Shown: positions 54,301-64,000 of the stretch, in pieces
Numbering within the stretch: the stretch's first letter is position 1
How the letters are laid out: each line of letters starts with the position of its first letter
Assembly (NCBI RefSeq): GCF_001659605.2
Contig: NC_035162.2
Coordinates: 25,710,161 to 25,774,160 of the forward strand
Length of the DNA stretch: 64,000 nucleotides
Direction of reading: 5' to 3'
Source: Manihot esculenta
Lineage: Eukaryota; Streptophyta; Magnoliopsida; Malpighiales; Euphorbiaceae
Program-made: the position numbers and the translations under genes
The notes under the pieces: generated by a model
Told to the model about the DNA's origin: nothing
Seen by the model: the letters and a program-made list of their open reading frames with translations, nothing else
Databases searched by the model: none

Positions 54301-56905
54301 ATAAAAGATATAAACCTTTTAAACCTAAAATTTATAAACAATACAAGTATCCTAGGAAGCCATATAATAAGCAAATTACGAAAAAACCTTTTACAAAGCG
54401 ACCCTTTAAAAGAAATAATTATAAGAAAAACAATTTTAAAAGGTCTAATGATAAAACCAACATAACCTGTTATTTATGTAATCAAAAAGGACATTATGCA
54501 AAAGAGTGTCCTGCAAGAAGAAAAATACATGAATTAGGCGTAGAATTAAAAATAGATAATATAGAACAATTGCTAGAAAAAATTGACCAAAGTAAGTTAT
54601 CTTCCTCCGAATTAGATGATGAATATAATAGTGATACTTCAATAGATACAATAAGTAGTTCAGATAGTAACCATGATTGTCAAGGAGAACTTTGTAATTG
54701 CAATAATAAAATAAATGTTTTAACAGAATATAAACAAGTTTTAGAACAAATAGAACAAGTACAAGATTCCAATATTAAACGAAAAATGTTTAAAAAATTA
54801 ACAAAATTAATGAATGAAGAAATAAGATAAGAAACTGCACCACCAACTAAGTTTGAAGATATTGAACAATTATTTAAACAGAAAAAATCCATAAAGACAA
54901 TTTCTTCTATGGATCTACAATCAGAAATAAAACAATTAAAATCAGAAGTTAGACAATTAAAATTAAGATGTAATTATTTAGAACAAAATCAAAAATTAAC
55001 ACAACCTGTAGAAAAAGAAAAAGGACAAACATCGGGGAAAGATAAAATAAACGAAGAACAAAAACCCCTAGTCATAACTTCCGACAGTGAAGGAGAAACA
55101 ACATTAAAATTTAATGATATTACAAGAATAAAATATCAAAAATGGTATGTAAAAATAAATTTAATAATAAAAGATTTTACATTAGAAACCATAGCCATGT
55201 TAGATTCAGGTGCAGATATGAACTGCATAGATCAAGGTATCATACCAAGTAAGTACTTTCATAAAACTAAACAAACTTTATCTGCAGCTAATTCAACTAA
55301 AGTCAAAATAAATTACAAAATACCTAGTGCACATATTTGTAACAATGGAATATGTTTCAAAACCAGTTTCATGCTAATTAAAAATCTCAATACACAAATT
55401 ATCCTAGGCAATCCATTTTTACAAATGTTATATCCCTTTCAAGTAACACAATTAGGATTAGAAACTAATATATTAGGACAAGATATTATATTTAAATTTT
55501 TAACACCTATTAATTACCATGATGTTAATTCAGTTCAACAAGAAAACATAAGTAAAATTAATAATTTAGAAAATCAAATAAAATTTTTAAAGAAAGATTT
55601 ACATTCTATTAGAATAGAAGAACAATTAGAACAGTCAGACATTAAACAACAAATTAAAAACCTTCAGGAACAATTTGAAAAAGACCTATGTTCAGATTTA
55701 CCAACAGCATTTTGGGATCGGAAACAGCACATAGTAACTTTACCATATGAACCAGACTTTAAAGAACAAGATATACCAACTAAAGCCAGGCCTATTCAAA
55801 TGAACCAAGAAATGTTAGAATTTTGTAAAAAAGAAATTCAAGATTTATTAAACAAAAATTTAATTAGACCAAGTAAATCACCATGGTCATGTGCCGCTTT
55901 TTATGTCAATAAAAATGCTGAAATAGAAAGAGGAGCACCTAGATTAGTTATCAATTATAAACCTTTAAATAAAGCTTTACAATGGATTAGATACCCCATA
56001 CCCAATAAACAAGATTTATTAAACCGATTATATAAGGCACAAATATTTTCAAAATTTGACATGAAATCTGGATTTTGGCAAATCTAGATAGCTGAACAAG
56101 ACAAATATAAAACTGCTTTTACAGTACCATTCGGACAATATGAATGGAACATTATGCCTTTTGGATTAAAAAATGCACCAAGTGAATTTCAAAAAATAAT
56201 GAATGACATATTTAATCCTTATAATTTTATAATTACTTACATTGATGATGTTTTAATTTTTAGTGAAAACATATACCAACATATTAAACATTTATACATT
56301 TTTTATAAAGCTGTAAAGAGAAATGGTTTAGTATTATCCAAACCAAAGATGAAGTTATTTCAAACAAAAATTAGATTTTTGGGTCATGAAATTTATCAAA
56401 ATACCATTATACCCATACAAAGAAGTATTGAATTTGCAGACAAATTTCCAGACATAATTAAAGATAAAAATCAATTACAAAGATTTTTAGGATCTTTAAA
56501 CTATATTGCTGACTTCTTACCTAACTTACGAATATTATGTAAACCTTTATACAATAGATTGAAAAAGAATCCTAAACCATGGACAGAAGAACATACAAAA
56601 ATAATACAAGAAATCAAAAAACATGTAAAAACATTACCCTGTTTAAATATCTGTAATCCTAATATTCCCAAGATTGTAGAAACAGATGCCTCTGATCAAG
56701 GCTTTGGTGGCATATTAAAACAAAAAATAAATAATAAAGACCATATTATAAGATATTATTCGGGTGTTTGGAATCCAACACAAGAAAAATATTCTACTAT
56801 TAAAAAGGAAATTTTATCAATCGTTTTGTGTGTAACAAAATTTCAAAGTGACTTATTAAATCAAAAATTTACTATTCGAGTTGATTGTAAAGCTGCTAAA
56901 GATGT
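51393..56905 (+). pseudogene. Copy B second ORF1 (movement protein to RNase H), two nonsense changes, truncated
   Basis: ATG at 51393 opens the movement domain, linker, coat protein, knuckle (CYLCNQKGHYAKEC) and part of the coiled-coil region. Stop TAA at 54828 (CAA elsewhere); the same frame continues through the protease to TAG at 56085 (CAG in fragment D) inside RT, then on to 56904, where RNase H is cut within the CKAAKDV motif by segment F. Stretches alternate between near identity with the first B copy (about 53.77-54.29 kb) and a variant shared with fragment D, so it is a mosaic. Confidence 0.9.
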
Positions 56906-56908
56906 GTG

Positions 56909-57511
56909 ACATGTCGTTTAATTCTGTCTTTGGTTTTAGAGTTACTATTTCTATGGGATTTTGTGATGGAGGTATCATTTTTGTGAAAGGTTGTTTAATG
57001 GGTTTTATTGCTGGATCTATTATATCATATGGTTTTGGATTACTGTATCTTTGAGATAAGTAGATAGTATTTGGTTTTGGTATTACAGGAGATGGTGCCT
57101 GTGGTGTCTCTATGTGTTCTATATTTGTAATTTCTTCATGATTTCTATCTATTTTTTCTTCTAGTCTATCTAATTGTTGGCCTATGATATGTAATGATAC
57201 ATTGGTCCAATTGTTTTGTAGGCTGATTTCTCTTATATTGTTTTCCTCAATATTGTCAGTTTTTACTATTGGTTGCATGCCATGAGCTATTTGGTTCTTT
57301 TTGAAAAATACTCTGTCTAATGGTGGTCTTTCACATTCATGAGCTAGATCACTAACTCCTCCTTCATTATTTACTTTGTGCCATTTATGTATTTTCTTTT
57401 CTAATACATTTAATTTCTTTTCATGAAAATATTTTAAATATGTAAAAAATGGTATAGTCTTTTCGACTTGTTCACAAAATGTAAAGAATTATTTTTTAAT
57501 GAGACTTTGTT
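56909..57511 (-). pseudogene. Segment F: inverted coat-protein fragment at the right edge
   Basis: Minus-strand copy of the region from KKQFFTF to KTELNDMS, nearly identical to S1/C. It is complementary to about 52.67-53.27 kb of the second B ORF1. Ends abruptly against a T-rich host sequence at 57512. Confidence 0.9.
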
Positions 57512-60500
57512 TTTTTTTAATTTTCTATTTTAATTTTTGATATTTCAATTTCAAGTATACTAATATTTTTTAAAAAATATATTTATAATCTAAGTTATTC
57601 ATATTTATTTTTTATAATAACTTTTTAATAATAATTAATAATAATTATTTTTATTTATTTTTATTTATGCGATTAAAATTATATATTAAATTATTTAAAT
57701 TTATGAAAAATAAATTTTAAAATTTTTTTTTAAAAAAGAGTACTCTGAATAATGGTTAGATTATTTAATATTTCATAAATTATTTATATATAAAAAAATC
57801 TAAAAAAGAATGAGTTTAATAAATTATGAGTTACATTAACTTTATTTAAAAAATAAATCATAAATATATATAAAATTAAATAGTATTTATGTGGGTAATA
57901 AGTTAAATTATTCAAAATAAAAAAATAAAAAAGATTATAAATATATATAAAATTAAATAGTATTTATGTGAATAATAAATTATATTATTCAAACTAAAAA
58001 AAATTAAATGGAAAAATTTTATTAACAAATAATATAATAAATTATACTTATTATATTAAAATGTAAAAAATCAAAAAGTCATACATTAAGTGATAATGTT
58101 ATTGTTTTATATAAAAATAAAATTATAAATATATAAAAAATTATAAATTTGTGCTATATAAGACAAGCAACCTTTTAACATAAGGAATAAAAAACATGTA
58201 ATATTAATTATAATTTTTTTAATTTATTTTTTAATAAAAAATATATATATATATATTAAAATTTTTATTTTATTGTGATTAATATATTATATTAAAAGGC
58301 TATATAGAATTAAAAGGTGTAATAATGAAAAATTAAAAAGTTATATATAAATTATAATAATAAAAATAATAAATTACATTTACTATAATCTATTTTAGAC
58401 TCCAATTATATATATAGATAGATAAATTAAACATAAATAAGGCTGAATAGGATTTGAAAGGTGGTGAATTTAGTCTCTTAAAGAACATGTGGTATTAAGC
58501 ATAATTTTAAAGAAATTTGAGGAGGAGGATGATTAAATAAATCTTCATGTTTTGATATGACAACTTAACTATAGATCTTAAAATCTTCATGTTTTTAATA
58601 GAATTTATTTTCTACGCCTTTTATTTGTTTTAATTACGTAATAATGTTTAAAAAATAAAATTTGATAATTATTGCTCTAACATGGAAGCTCAAGGAAATC
58701 CAAATAAAGGAACGCAGCTAAGAATATGGATTGGACCATGTTCCAGCCTCTTCTCCCCGCATTTCCAAAAGCCAAATTAAGGTCGGTCAGTGCTCTCAAA
58801 GCCCAATAACTCTAACCATAATAGATTTAAGAAATGAGTTTCAAAATAATTTAACATATATAATTCATTTTGTAAATGGAAAGTTAACTACATGGAATTA
58901 CCTTAAATAAGATTTAATTTATCTATTAAAAAAAAATGAAATTCTAGATAAATTCTAGATAAATTAAAAAAAATAAGATTTAATAGATTTATCTTATTAA
59001 AAAAAATAAGATTTAATTTAATTTATCTATTTAGATGAAACCTTTTTCCATGACCTCCTGAATGGAAGCATGTTAGACATGTCCTAATGTTATTAACATA
59101 CGGTTATTACTAAACCTATGTACCAAGAACCATTTCCAAAACTTAAATAATTGTTAAGGCTCTTCAAGTCAACTAGAGTAAATTATTTCATTAATTTACT
59201 CAAACTACACTTTATTTTTTATTTTTTTAATAAATCAAGTTGCTCCATGAGCTTAAATATATATATTTATACACTCCATGCATTCTATTTGGAGGTCTTA
59301 AATAATTTAAATTCAATATATTATAATAATTATCAATTTCCAAGTCATTGCCCTTCCTTAGCTCTTACTCCAGGTAGACTTTAATTCACAATTCTTTCCA
59401 AGTAATCTAACATTCCAAGTTTATTCCCATTTTTAAAAATACTGTCAAAAGAAGTCTCTAATTTAATAACCCAAGAAATAAAGGAAATCAACTGTCTCCA
59501 CCATGTCCTTCCAACAACAAGTTTTTCGCCAAAAGAGAATATATGCTATATTCCTAGTCATATCAATTTAATTTATTTACATTAATAAGTAAAAATTTCA
59601 TCTACTTCTAATAAATTAATTTTTTAAGAGATTAAATTGAATTAAAATTAATACTCATGACAATTTATCCCCCACATGAAATTTCAATTTTTTTTGGAGA
59701 CCCAAAAAACAAAACTAATTAACAGAACAGTTCTTAGGCAAGAAAAGCCCTGTTAATCCCATTTGAAGACCGCAAGCACCTCACTATGATACGGACCAAC
59801 AAATATAATCACATGAGAATCAAAGAAATAATAATATATTGGTGCTTCCTAATGGAGCAGTAATAAGGAGTAAAGTTAAGAAGCTTGAAACAGTTATGAA
59901 CTTACACATATAAGAACGAGTAACATAAGAATTGACTGAGCTTGCTACCGGAAAATGCCTCGTGGAGCTTAAAAATACAACTAAGTAACTCACCTTACTT
60001 GAGGTGTGTAATAGAGATGGCGCTGCTTAATTTATTTAGCATTGTTATGATAGACTTGCTATGTTTTATTATTTAAACACTTGTTTTATTTAGACTTGTA
60101 TTCTGGCCATATTTTTTTTTTAAGTTTTAGAGTGTTGGGCTATGTTTTGGACTTATGTTTTAATACTTATAAGTTTGATGTGTTATTTTAGTGTATGGTT
60201 GAGTTTGGACCTTATGTGTGGTTCGGCCAAATCTAAGAAGAGTGTCTTAGAATTTTTTTTTTCTCTCCTTACTATATAAGGATAAGAAATACTTGTAATG
60301 CCTTTAGCGTGTATTGCTTTGAGCGAGAGTGAGGATTTACTTTCATCAATTGCATCAAGAATTTTAGCTAATTTATCAACTATTTATTGCGGTGTTTGTT
60401 AGATTCTAATCTAAATCCTTTTATCATCGGTGTTTCAACTTCTCTAAGTGTGGGGTGCCATAGATGGGTTTATCAAATCTTTGGATTTCATATCTACTTG

Positions 60501-60519
60501 TGCGTATAGGTTTCCTAAC
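57512..60519. other. AT-rich intergenic DNA right of the viral locus
   Basis: No gene recognised. Two copies of a 77-bp AT repeat lie at about 57860-58010. Around 60030-60520 the sequence becomes less AT-rich and has a TATA-like CTATATAAGG near 60272 and a GGTGTTTCAAC motif; it may be an old LTR end, but I cannot support a call. Confidence 0.5.
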
Positions 60520-61755
60520 TTGGGATGAGCAACAATCGGAGAAGAGAGGAGAGAGATAGAAGCCAAAGAATCTTTTCTCTTTTCAAATCATACAGAAAAA
60601 TAGAAAAAATGAAAATCATGCATAACCAAAATTTATTTTCGAATTCAGAATGGGTGGAAGCATGTTTGACATTTTGAGTGATTAACAAGCATGTTGTTAG
60701 ACACAGTTTGTTGACATGACACAGTTATTTGACACTTAAAAGTGTCTACCAAGCATGTTATTAAACACAGCTTGTTGATGTGGCATAGTGTCGAACAACT
60801 CTACCACATTAGTAAACTGGCCATTTCAGCAGTGATGTGGTACTTTTTTTAACATTAAATTTATATAATACTTTTTTATTAAATTTAGTTATTAAAAAAT
60901 AAATATTTAATATTAAATTCTTTTATTCTCGTTAATTGAAAAATTATTGTCCTTATATAAATCACTGGATAGTTTTTTCAACAAGTTCGATCAACGAAAT
61001 GAAACCTTCTAATTTTTAGAATAAAAAATTTTAATGTTAAAAAAAATTTAAAGTCTAACAAAACTTAGTATGGAACAAGTATGCCCCATCAGTACAAAGT
61101 CATTTCAGCATAAGTGTCAAATAAGTCTCTCTTATTCATAAAAACTTCTTGCTTCAACTATAATTAAAGAAGAACATCGGTAAGTTTCATTATGTTTTTT
61201 TTTTAACATTCAATTTATTTTATATATTTTTTGTATTAAGCTTAGTTATTAAAAAATAAATATTTAATATTAAACTTCTTTTATTCTCAGAAATTAGAAG
61301 ATTTCATTTCGTTGATCGAATTTGTTGAAAAAAACTATACAGTGGTTTATATAACAAAAATAGTTTTTCAATTTCTGAAAATAAAAAAATTAATGTTAAA
61401 TATTTATTTTTTAATAACTAAGTTAATATAAATTTAATGTTAAAAAAAAAATACCACGTCACTCCTGAAATGGCCAGCTTGCTGAGATGGACACTTATTC
61501 GACACTATAAGTGTCGAACAAGTGTGTTACATTAGTAAGTCGATTGTTAGACATTTGAACAACATGTTTGTTTGATACTCAAAATGTCAAACATGCTTAT
61601 TTGATAGTATGACTATTGAACAAGCATGCCATCAACCTAAATCCGAAAATAAATTTCTATGATGCATGATTTTCAATTTTTTTTGTTTTTCTACATGGTT
61701 TGAAGAAAAAAAAACTCCAATGAATCAAGCTCCAATATCAACTTGGGACAACCCA
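60520..61755. repeat. Foldback element with ~0.5-kb imperfect inverted arms
   Basis: The left arm (about 60520-61050) pairs with the right arm (about 61230-61755). Shared blocks include CATGTTTGACATTTTGAGT, GAAAATCATGCAT, AAATTTATTTTCG, CTGGCCATTTCAG with GTGATGTGGTA, and TTATTAAAAAATAAATATTTAA. The 180-bp spacer has no ORF. Transposon class is unclear (MITE- or Mutator-like foldback); no target duplication was identified. Confidence 0.75.
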
Positions 61756-61830
61756 TACTCCAAGAAAAACAGAGGCCATATAAAAAAGCACATAACTCAG
61801 CGCGCCTCCATAGACCTACAAATTCCTAAA

Positions 61831-63047
61831 TGATAATATGCATAATTATGCAGCTTTATTATTACAAATTATCTAGACATTGAGTTTGATTTCATTTAAA
61901 ATAGATTGATTTGTTTAAATTTCATTATCTTGGTAGGATTGGAGGATAACAGAGAAATATCCAATTGGGAACCCACGTTCCGAGATAAAAGGTGGCCACA
62001 ATCAAATTCATAAAAGAATACTCTAGATAAGCTGTGTTATGGACTGCGTTATGGGCACAAGCATACTTGACAAACAAAGCCAGCTTCAAAGCCGGGAACC
62101 ACCAAACAGATAATTCTTATCTGCCAAACTGTACTCAATTTTGATTTTAGATCCTTATATTGGGTTAGGACTCTTAGCACTATAAAAAGGGGGGCATTCT
62201 GATGTATCGATCATCTCATCTTATCTTTCATCTCCTATTTTTAGCCATGAACTTGTGTGGCTAAATTTCTCCTTTCAGTTAGAGGATAATTAAAAGTTCC
62301 AGTTAAACGGGTTGTGAGATTGATGTAATTTTATAGTTTTCTCAATTATTAGTATTTATATTATTCCTGTGTTTATTGCTTAATATCATTCTGTGGGTTG
62401 TTGCATTAAGGCGCCATTGCTCAATTGATAGAATGGTAGACTGCTATTCAGGTTAGTTAAATCCGTAATTGTTTAACTAAACTGAGATAAGTAGTGAATT
62501 AGGTTGCGTAAGGCCTTCCTAAGGAATAATATAATCTAACCTAAATGAACCGAGCGTCTCGCGTTTGTTAGTTAGAATCAGGTTCTTTTAATTCTTAATG
62601 CAATAATTGGATTAAATTCTAGGAGCGTCTCCTACGGTTGTCCGAGAGTTAGGGCTAGTTAACGAGCGTCTCTTAATTAGTTTAAAATTAAGAAAGGATT
62701 GGATACCTGAAGCGTCTTCAATATCTATAACTGGTTTACTAATTAATTCGAGATTATTTTGTATCCGTGATCAACCCATAAAAACTGGAACTAAAATTAT
62801 TCCTTTAACTGAATCTGTCTTATCTTGATTCTCTCTTTTAAAATTGGTTCTTCCTTTAAATTGATTTTATTTATTCCTTTATATTCAAAACCCCTCCCCA
62901 TTTTATTTTATTCTATTTTATTTTATTTTATTTTATTCAATAGAATTAATCTATTTAACCAGTCTCTGTGGGATCGACCCTGCTTACCATTATCACAAAT
63001 TTTATTTTAAAGCAGGAATTTATTTTTGGTGGTTTTGACGCCCATCA
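61831..63047 (+). mobile_element. 5' LTR of an Athila-like element (left end tentative)
   Basis: The right end is firm: CCATCA at 63042-63047, then two bases and the primer site region. TATA box TATAAAAAGG at 62181. The CTGTGGGATCGACCCTGCTTACC block near the 3' end is typical of Athila-type LTRs and parallels LTR copies 1 and 2. The left end at TGATAATATG is a guess from the TGATA start of those LTRs. Confidence 0.6.
62901..62939. repeat. (ATTTT)n pentanucleotide repeat within the LTR
   Basis: About eight imperfect ATTTT units. Confidence 0.85.
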
Positions 63048-63052
63048 AATTT

Positions 63053-63070
63053 TGGCGCCGTTGCCGGGGA
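63053..63070 (+). other. Primer-binding site of the Athila-like element
   Basis: TGGCGCCGTTGCCGGGGA, the standard Athila primer site (recalled as tRNA-Asp type), five bases after the LTR end. Confidence 0.8.
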
Positions 63071-63103
63071 TTGGTTCTAAATTGTTTTATTAATTCTTTT
63101 TGA

Positions 63104-64000
63104 ATGACACGTTCTAATCTTGCAGGTAGCCTCGAGTTCAACCCAGAAATTGAGAAAACCGCAAGGAAACTGAGAAAAGAGGCTAACCAGGGAAACAAAG
63201 ATCTCTCATCATCCAGCATTGAGGAACAACTCCCTATTGAAGCACAGGTTGCTGCAGTTGAAGAGGAGGTCACAGTTGAAGAACAGGTTGTTGTCGACGA
63301 ACAGGTCGTGGGCACGGAGGAAACAGCATCTGACTCGGACGATACCTCTGGTGAGTCTGACGTGGAAGAGCAAATGGCTGAAGAACAACCAATACAGGAT
63401 GTTGACAATGTGGATGACCCTCAACCCCTTTGCATCGTGTATCCTGCACTAAATGCACCACTTGAGCTGAAATCAAGATTAATTCACCTCCTTCCCATCT
63501 TTAGAGGAATTGAAAGGGAAGATCCTCATAGACATTTGAAAGAGTTCCATGTGGTATGCTCCAGCATGAGACCACAAGGAGTTACAGAAGAACAAATCAA
63601 GCTAAGGGCATTTCCTTTTTCTTTAGCTGACAATGCAAAAGACTGGTTGTACTACCTACCTCCGGGTTCAGTCACTACATGGGGAGAAATGGTAAAATTA
63701 TTTTTAGATCGATTCTTCCCCATTTCTAGAGCATCTGCAATAAGAAGAGAAATATCAGGAATTAAGCAAAAGGAAACAGAAACTCTCCATGACTATTAAG
63801 AGAGATTTAAACGTCTATGTGCTAGCAGTCCTAGGCATGAAATCTCAGATAAACAACTTATGCTTCATTTTTATGAGGGACTCACAACCATGGAAAGACG
63901 TATGATAGATGCTGCAAGTGCCGGAGCGATACGCAAAAGAACACCCCGAGAAGTTAGGGAATTGATATCTACGATGGCTGCAAATTCACAACAATTTGTA
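63104..64000 (+). pseudogene. Gag of an Athila-like Ty3/gypsy element, one stop, runs off the window
   Basis: ATG 34 bp after the primer site. Residues about 38-95 are very acidic with VEEQV-type repeats. The Retrotrans_gag domain follows from about residue 130 (LLPIFRGIEREDPHRHLKEF, RAFPFSLADNAKDWLYYLPP, LFLDRFFP). A TAA at 63797-63799 breaks the frame; the same frame then continues (ERFKRLCASSPRHEIS, LMLHFYEGL) to the window edge. Structural gag of the capsid; here inactive unless the stop is bypassed. Confidence 0.85.

Larger units (their letters stand above)
44566..56905 (+). mobile_element. Copy B: head-to-tail viral array of about 1.5 units
   Basis: Order: ORF1 from coat protein to end, ORF2, promoter and leader with primer site, then ORF1 again from its ATG to within RNase H. 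The repeated part has a period of 8198 bp, giving the unit length. The arrangement could come from integrated concatemer or from recombination of unit-length copies. No segment runs from promoter through ORF1 and ORF2 to a second promoter. Confidence 0.85.
30779..57511. mobile_element. Rearranged multi-copy endogenous pararetrovirus locus (florendovirus-like), 26.7 kb
   Basis: Seven viral segments lie end to end with no host DNA between them: S1 (+, 30779-33966), C (-, 33967-42513), E1 (+, 42514-43616), filler, D (+, 43714-44565), B (+, about 1.5 units, 44566-56905) and F (-, 56909-57511). Unit length measured inside B is 8198 bp. Segments are nearly identical to each other and far from copy A, so this is a younger lineage. 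Family call: a fused movement-coat-protease-RT-RNase H ORF1 plus a separate ORF2 is the florendovirus plan. Both flanks are AT-rich host DNA without an obvious target duplication, as expected for integration without an integrase. Confidence 0.85.

Noticed and set aside
30779..57511. A replication-competent integrated virus
   Set aside because: No stretch runs from promoter and primer site through intact ORF1 and ORF2 to a second promoter; copy B has stops and is truncated, copy C lacks the primer site and has a changed RT motif.
57512..57530. A target-site duplication flanking the 26.7-kb viral locus
   Set aside because: The sequences next to 30779 and 57511 share only low-complexity A/T runs.
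62410..62465. A tRNA-like stretch (GCTCAATTGATAGA with TGGTAGACTGC)
   Set aside because: It resembles the D-arm and anticodon side of a tRNA, but no matching T-arm or acceptor stem follows; it lies inside an LTR.

Overview
This is nuclear DNA of a flowering plant, most likely a eudicot. The evidence is a spliced plant-type gene, plant LTR retrotransposons (Ty3/gypsy Reina-, Tekay/Del- and Athila-like pieces), a hAT-type MITE, very AT-rich intergenic DNA, and several integrated copies of a plant pararetrovirus. I cannot name the species. No rRNA, tRNA, CRISPR or bacterial feature is present.

Layout. 1-3.7 kb: AT-rich DNA with two degenerate repeats. 3.75-11.66 kb: an old, decayed, circularly permuted endogenous pararetrovirus copy ('copy A') sitting between two TA microsatellites; it carries an internal inversion and a 498-bp MITE. 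11.7-24.2 kb: nested retrotransposon debris (integrase fragment; two Athila-like LTRs, one solo with a perfect target duplication; a Tekay/Del-type pol end and its LTR; minisatellites of 60, 54 and 70 bp). 24.2-27.7 kb: AT-rich, empty. 27.7-29.2 kb: the only confident host gene, a three-exon gene for a 315-aa protein with a FYVE-like eight-cysteine finger. 29.7-30.6 kb: about four degenerate ~215-bp tandem repeats. 30.78-57.51 kb: a 26.7-kb rearranged locus of a second, much younger pararetrovirus lineage. 57.5-61.8 kb: AT-rich DNA and a ~1.2-kb foldback element. 61.8 kb to the end: 5' LTR, primer-binding site and broken gag of an Athila-like element that runs off the window.

The pararetroviruses look like florendoviruses (Caulimoviridae): one long ORF1 fuses movement protein, coat protein with CCHC knuckle, aspartic protease, reverse transcriptase and RNase H; a shorter ORF2 of unknown function follows with an ATGA overlap; the primer-binding site matches initiator tRNA-Met. 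In the 26.7-kb locus the order is: partial ORF1 (S1, +); an essentially complete inverted unit with both ORFs open (C, -); a CP fragment (E1, +); a patchwork filler; an RT fragment (D, +); a head-to-tail array of about 1.5 units (B, +); and a short inverted CP piece (F, -). Only the copy-C ORFs are uninterrupted; nearly all other copies carry nonsense changes, mostly of the C-to-T type expected of methylated, silenced DNA.

The most interesting signals are: the 25-bp terminal redundancy proving copy A came from a circular genome; copy C, linear and opened close to where the primer-binding site lies; a 47-nt leader element conserved between the old and young lineages (short uORF plus hairpin, resembling a ribosome-shunt module); an as-1-like promoter element; and inverted arrangements expected to give antisense or hairpin RNA against the virus. 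No copy has the layout of one promoter-to-promoter unit with all genes intact, so I see a viral fossil bed and possible siRNA source rather than an active virus.
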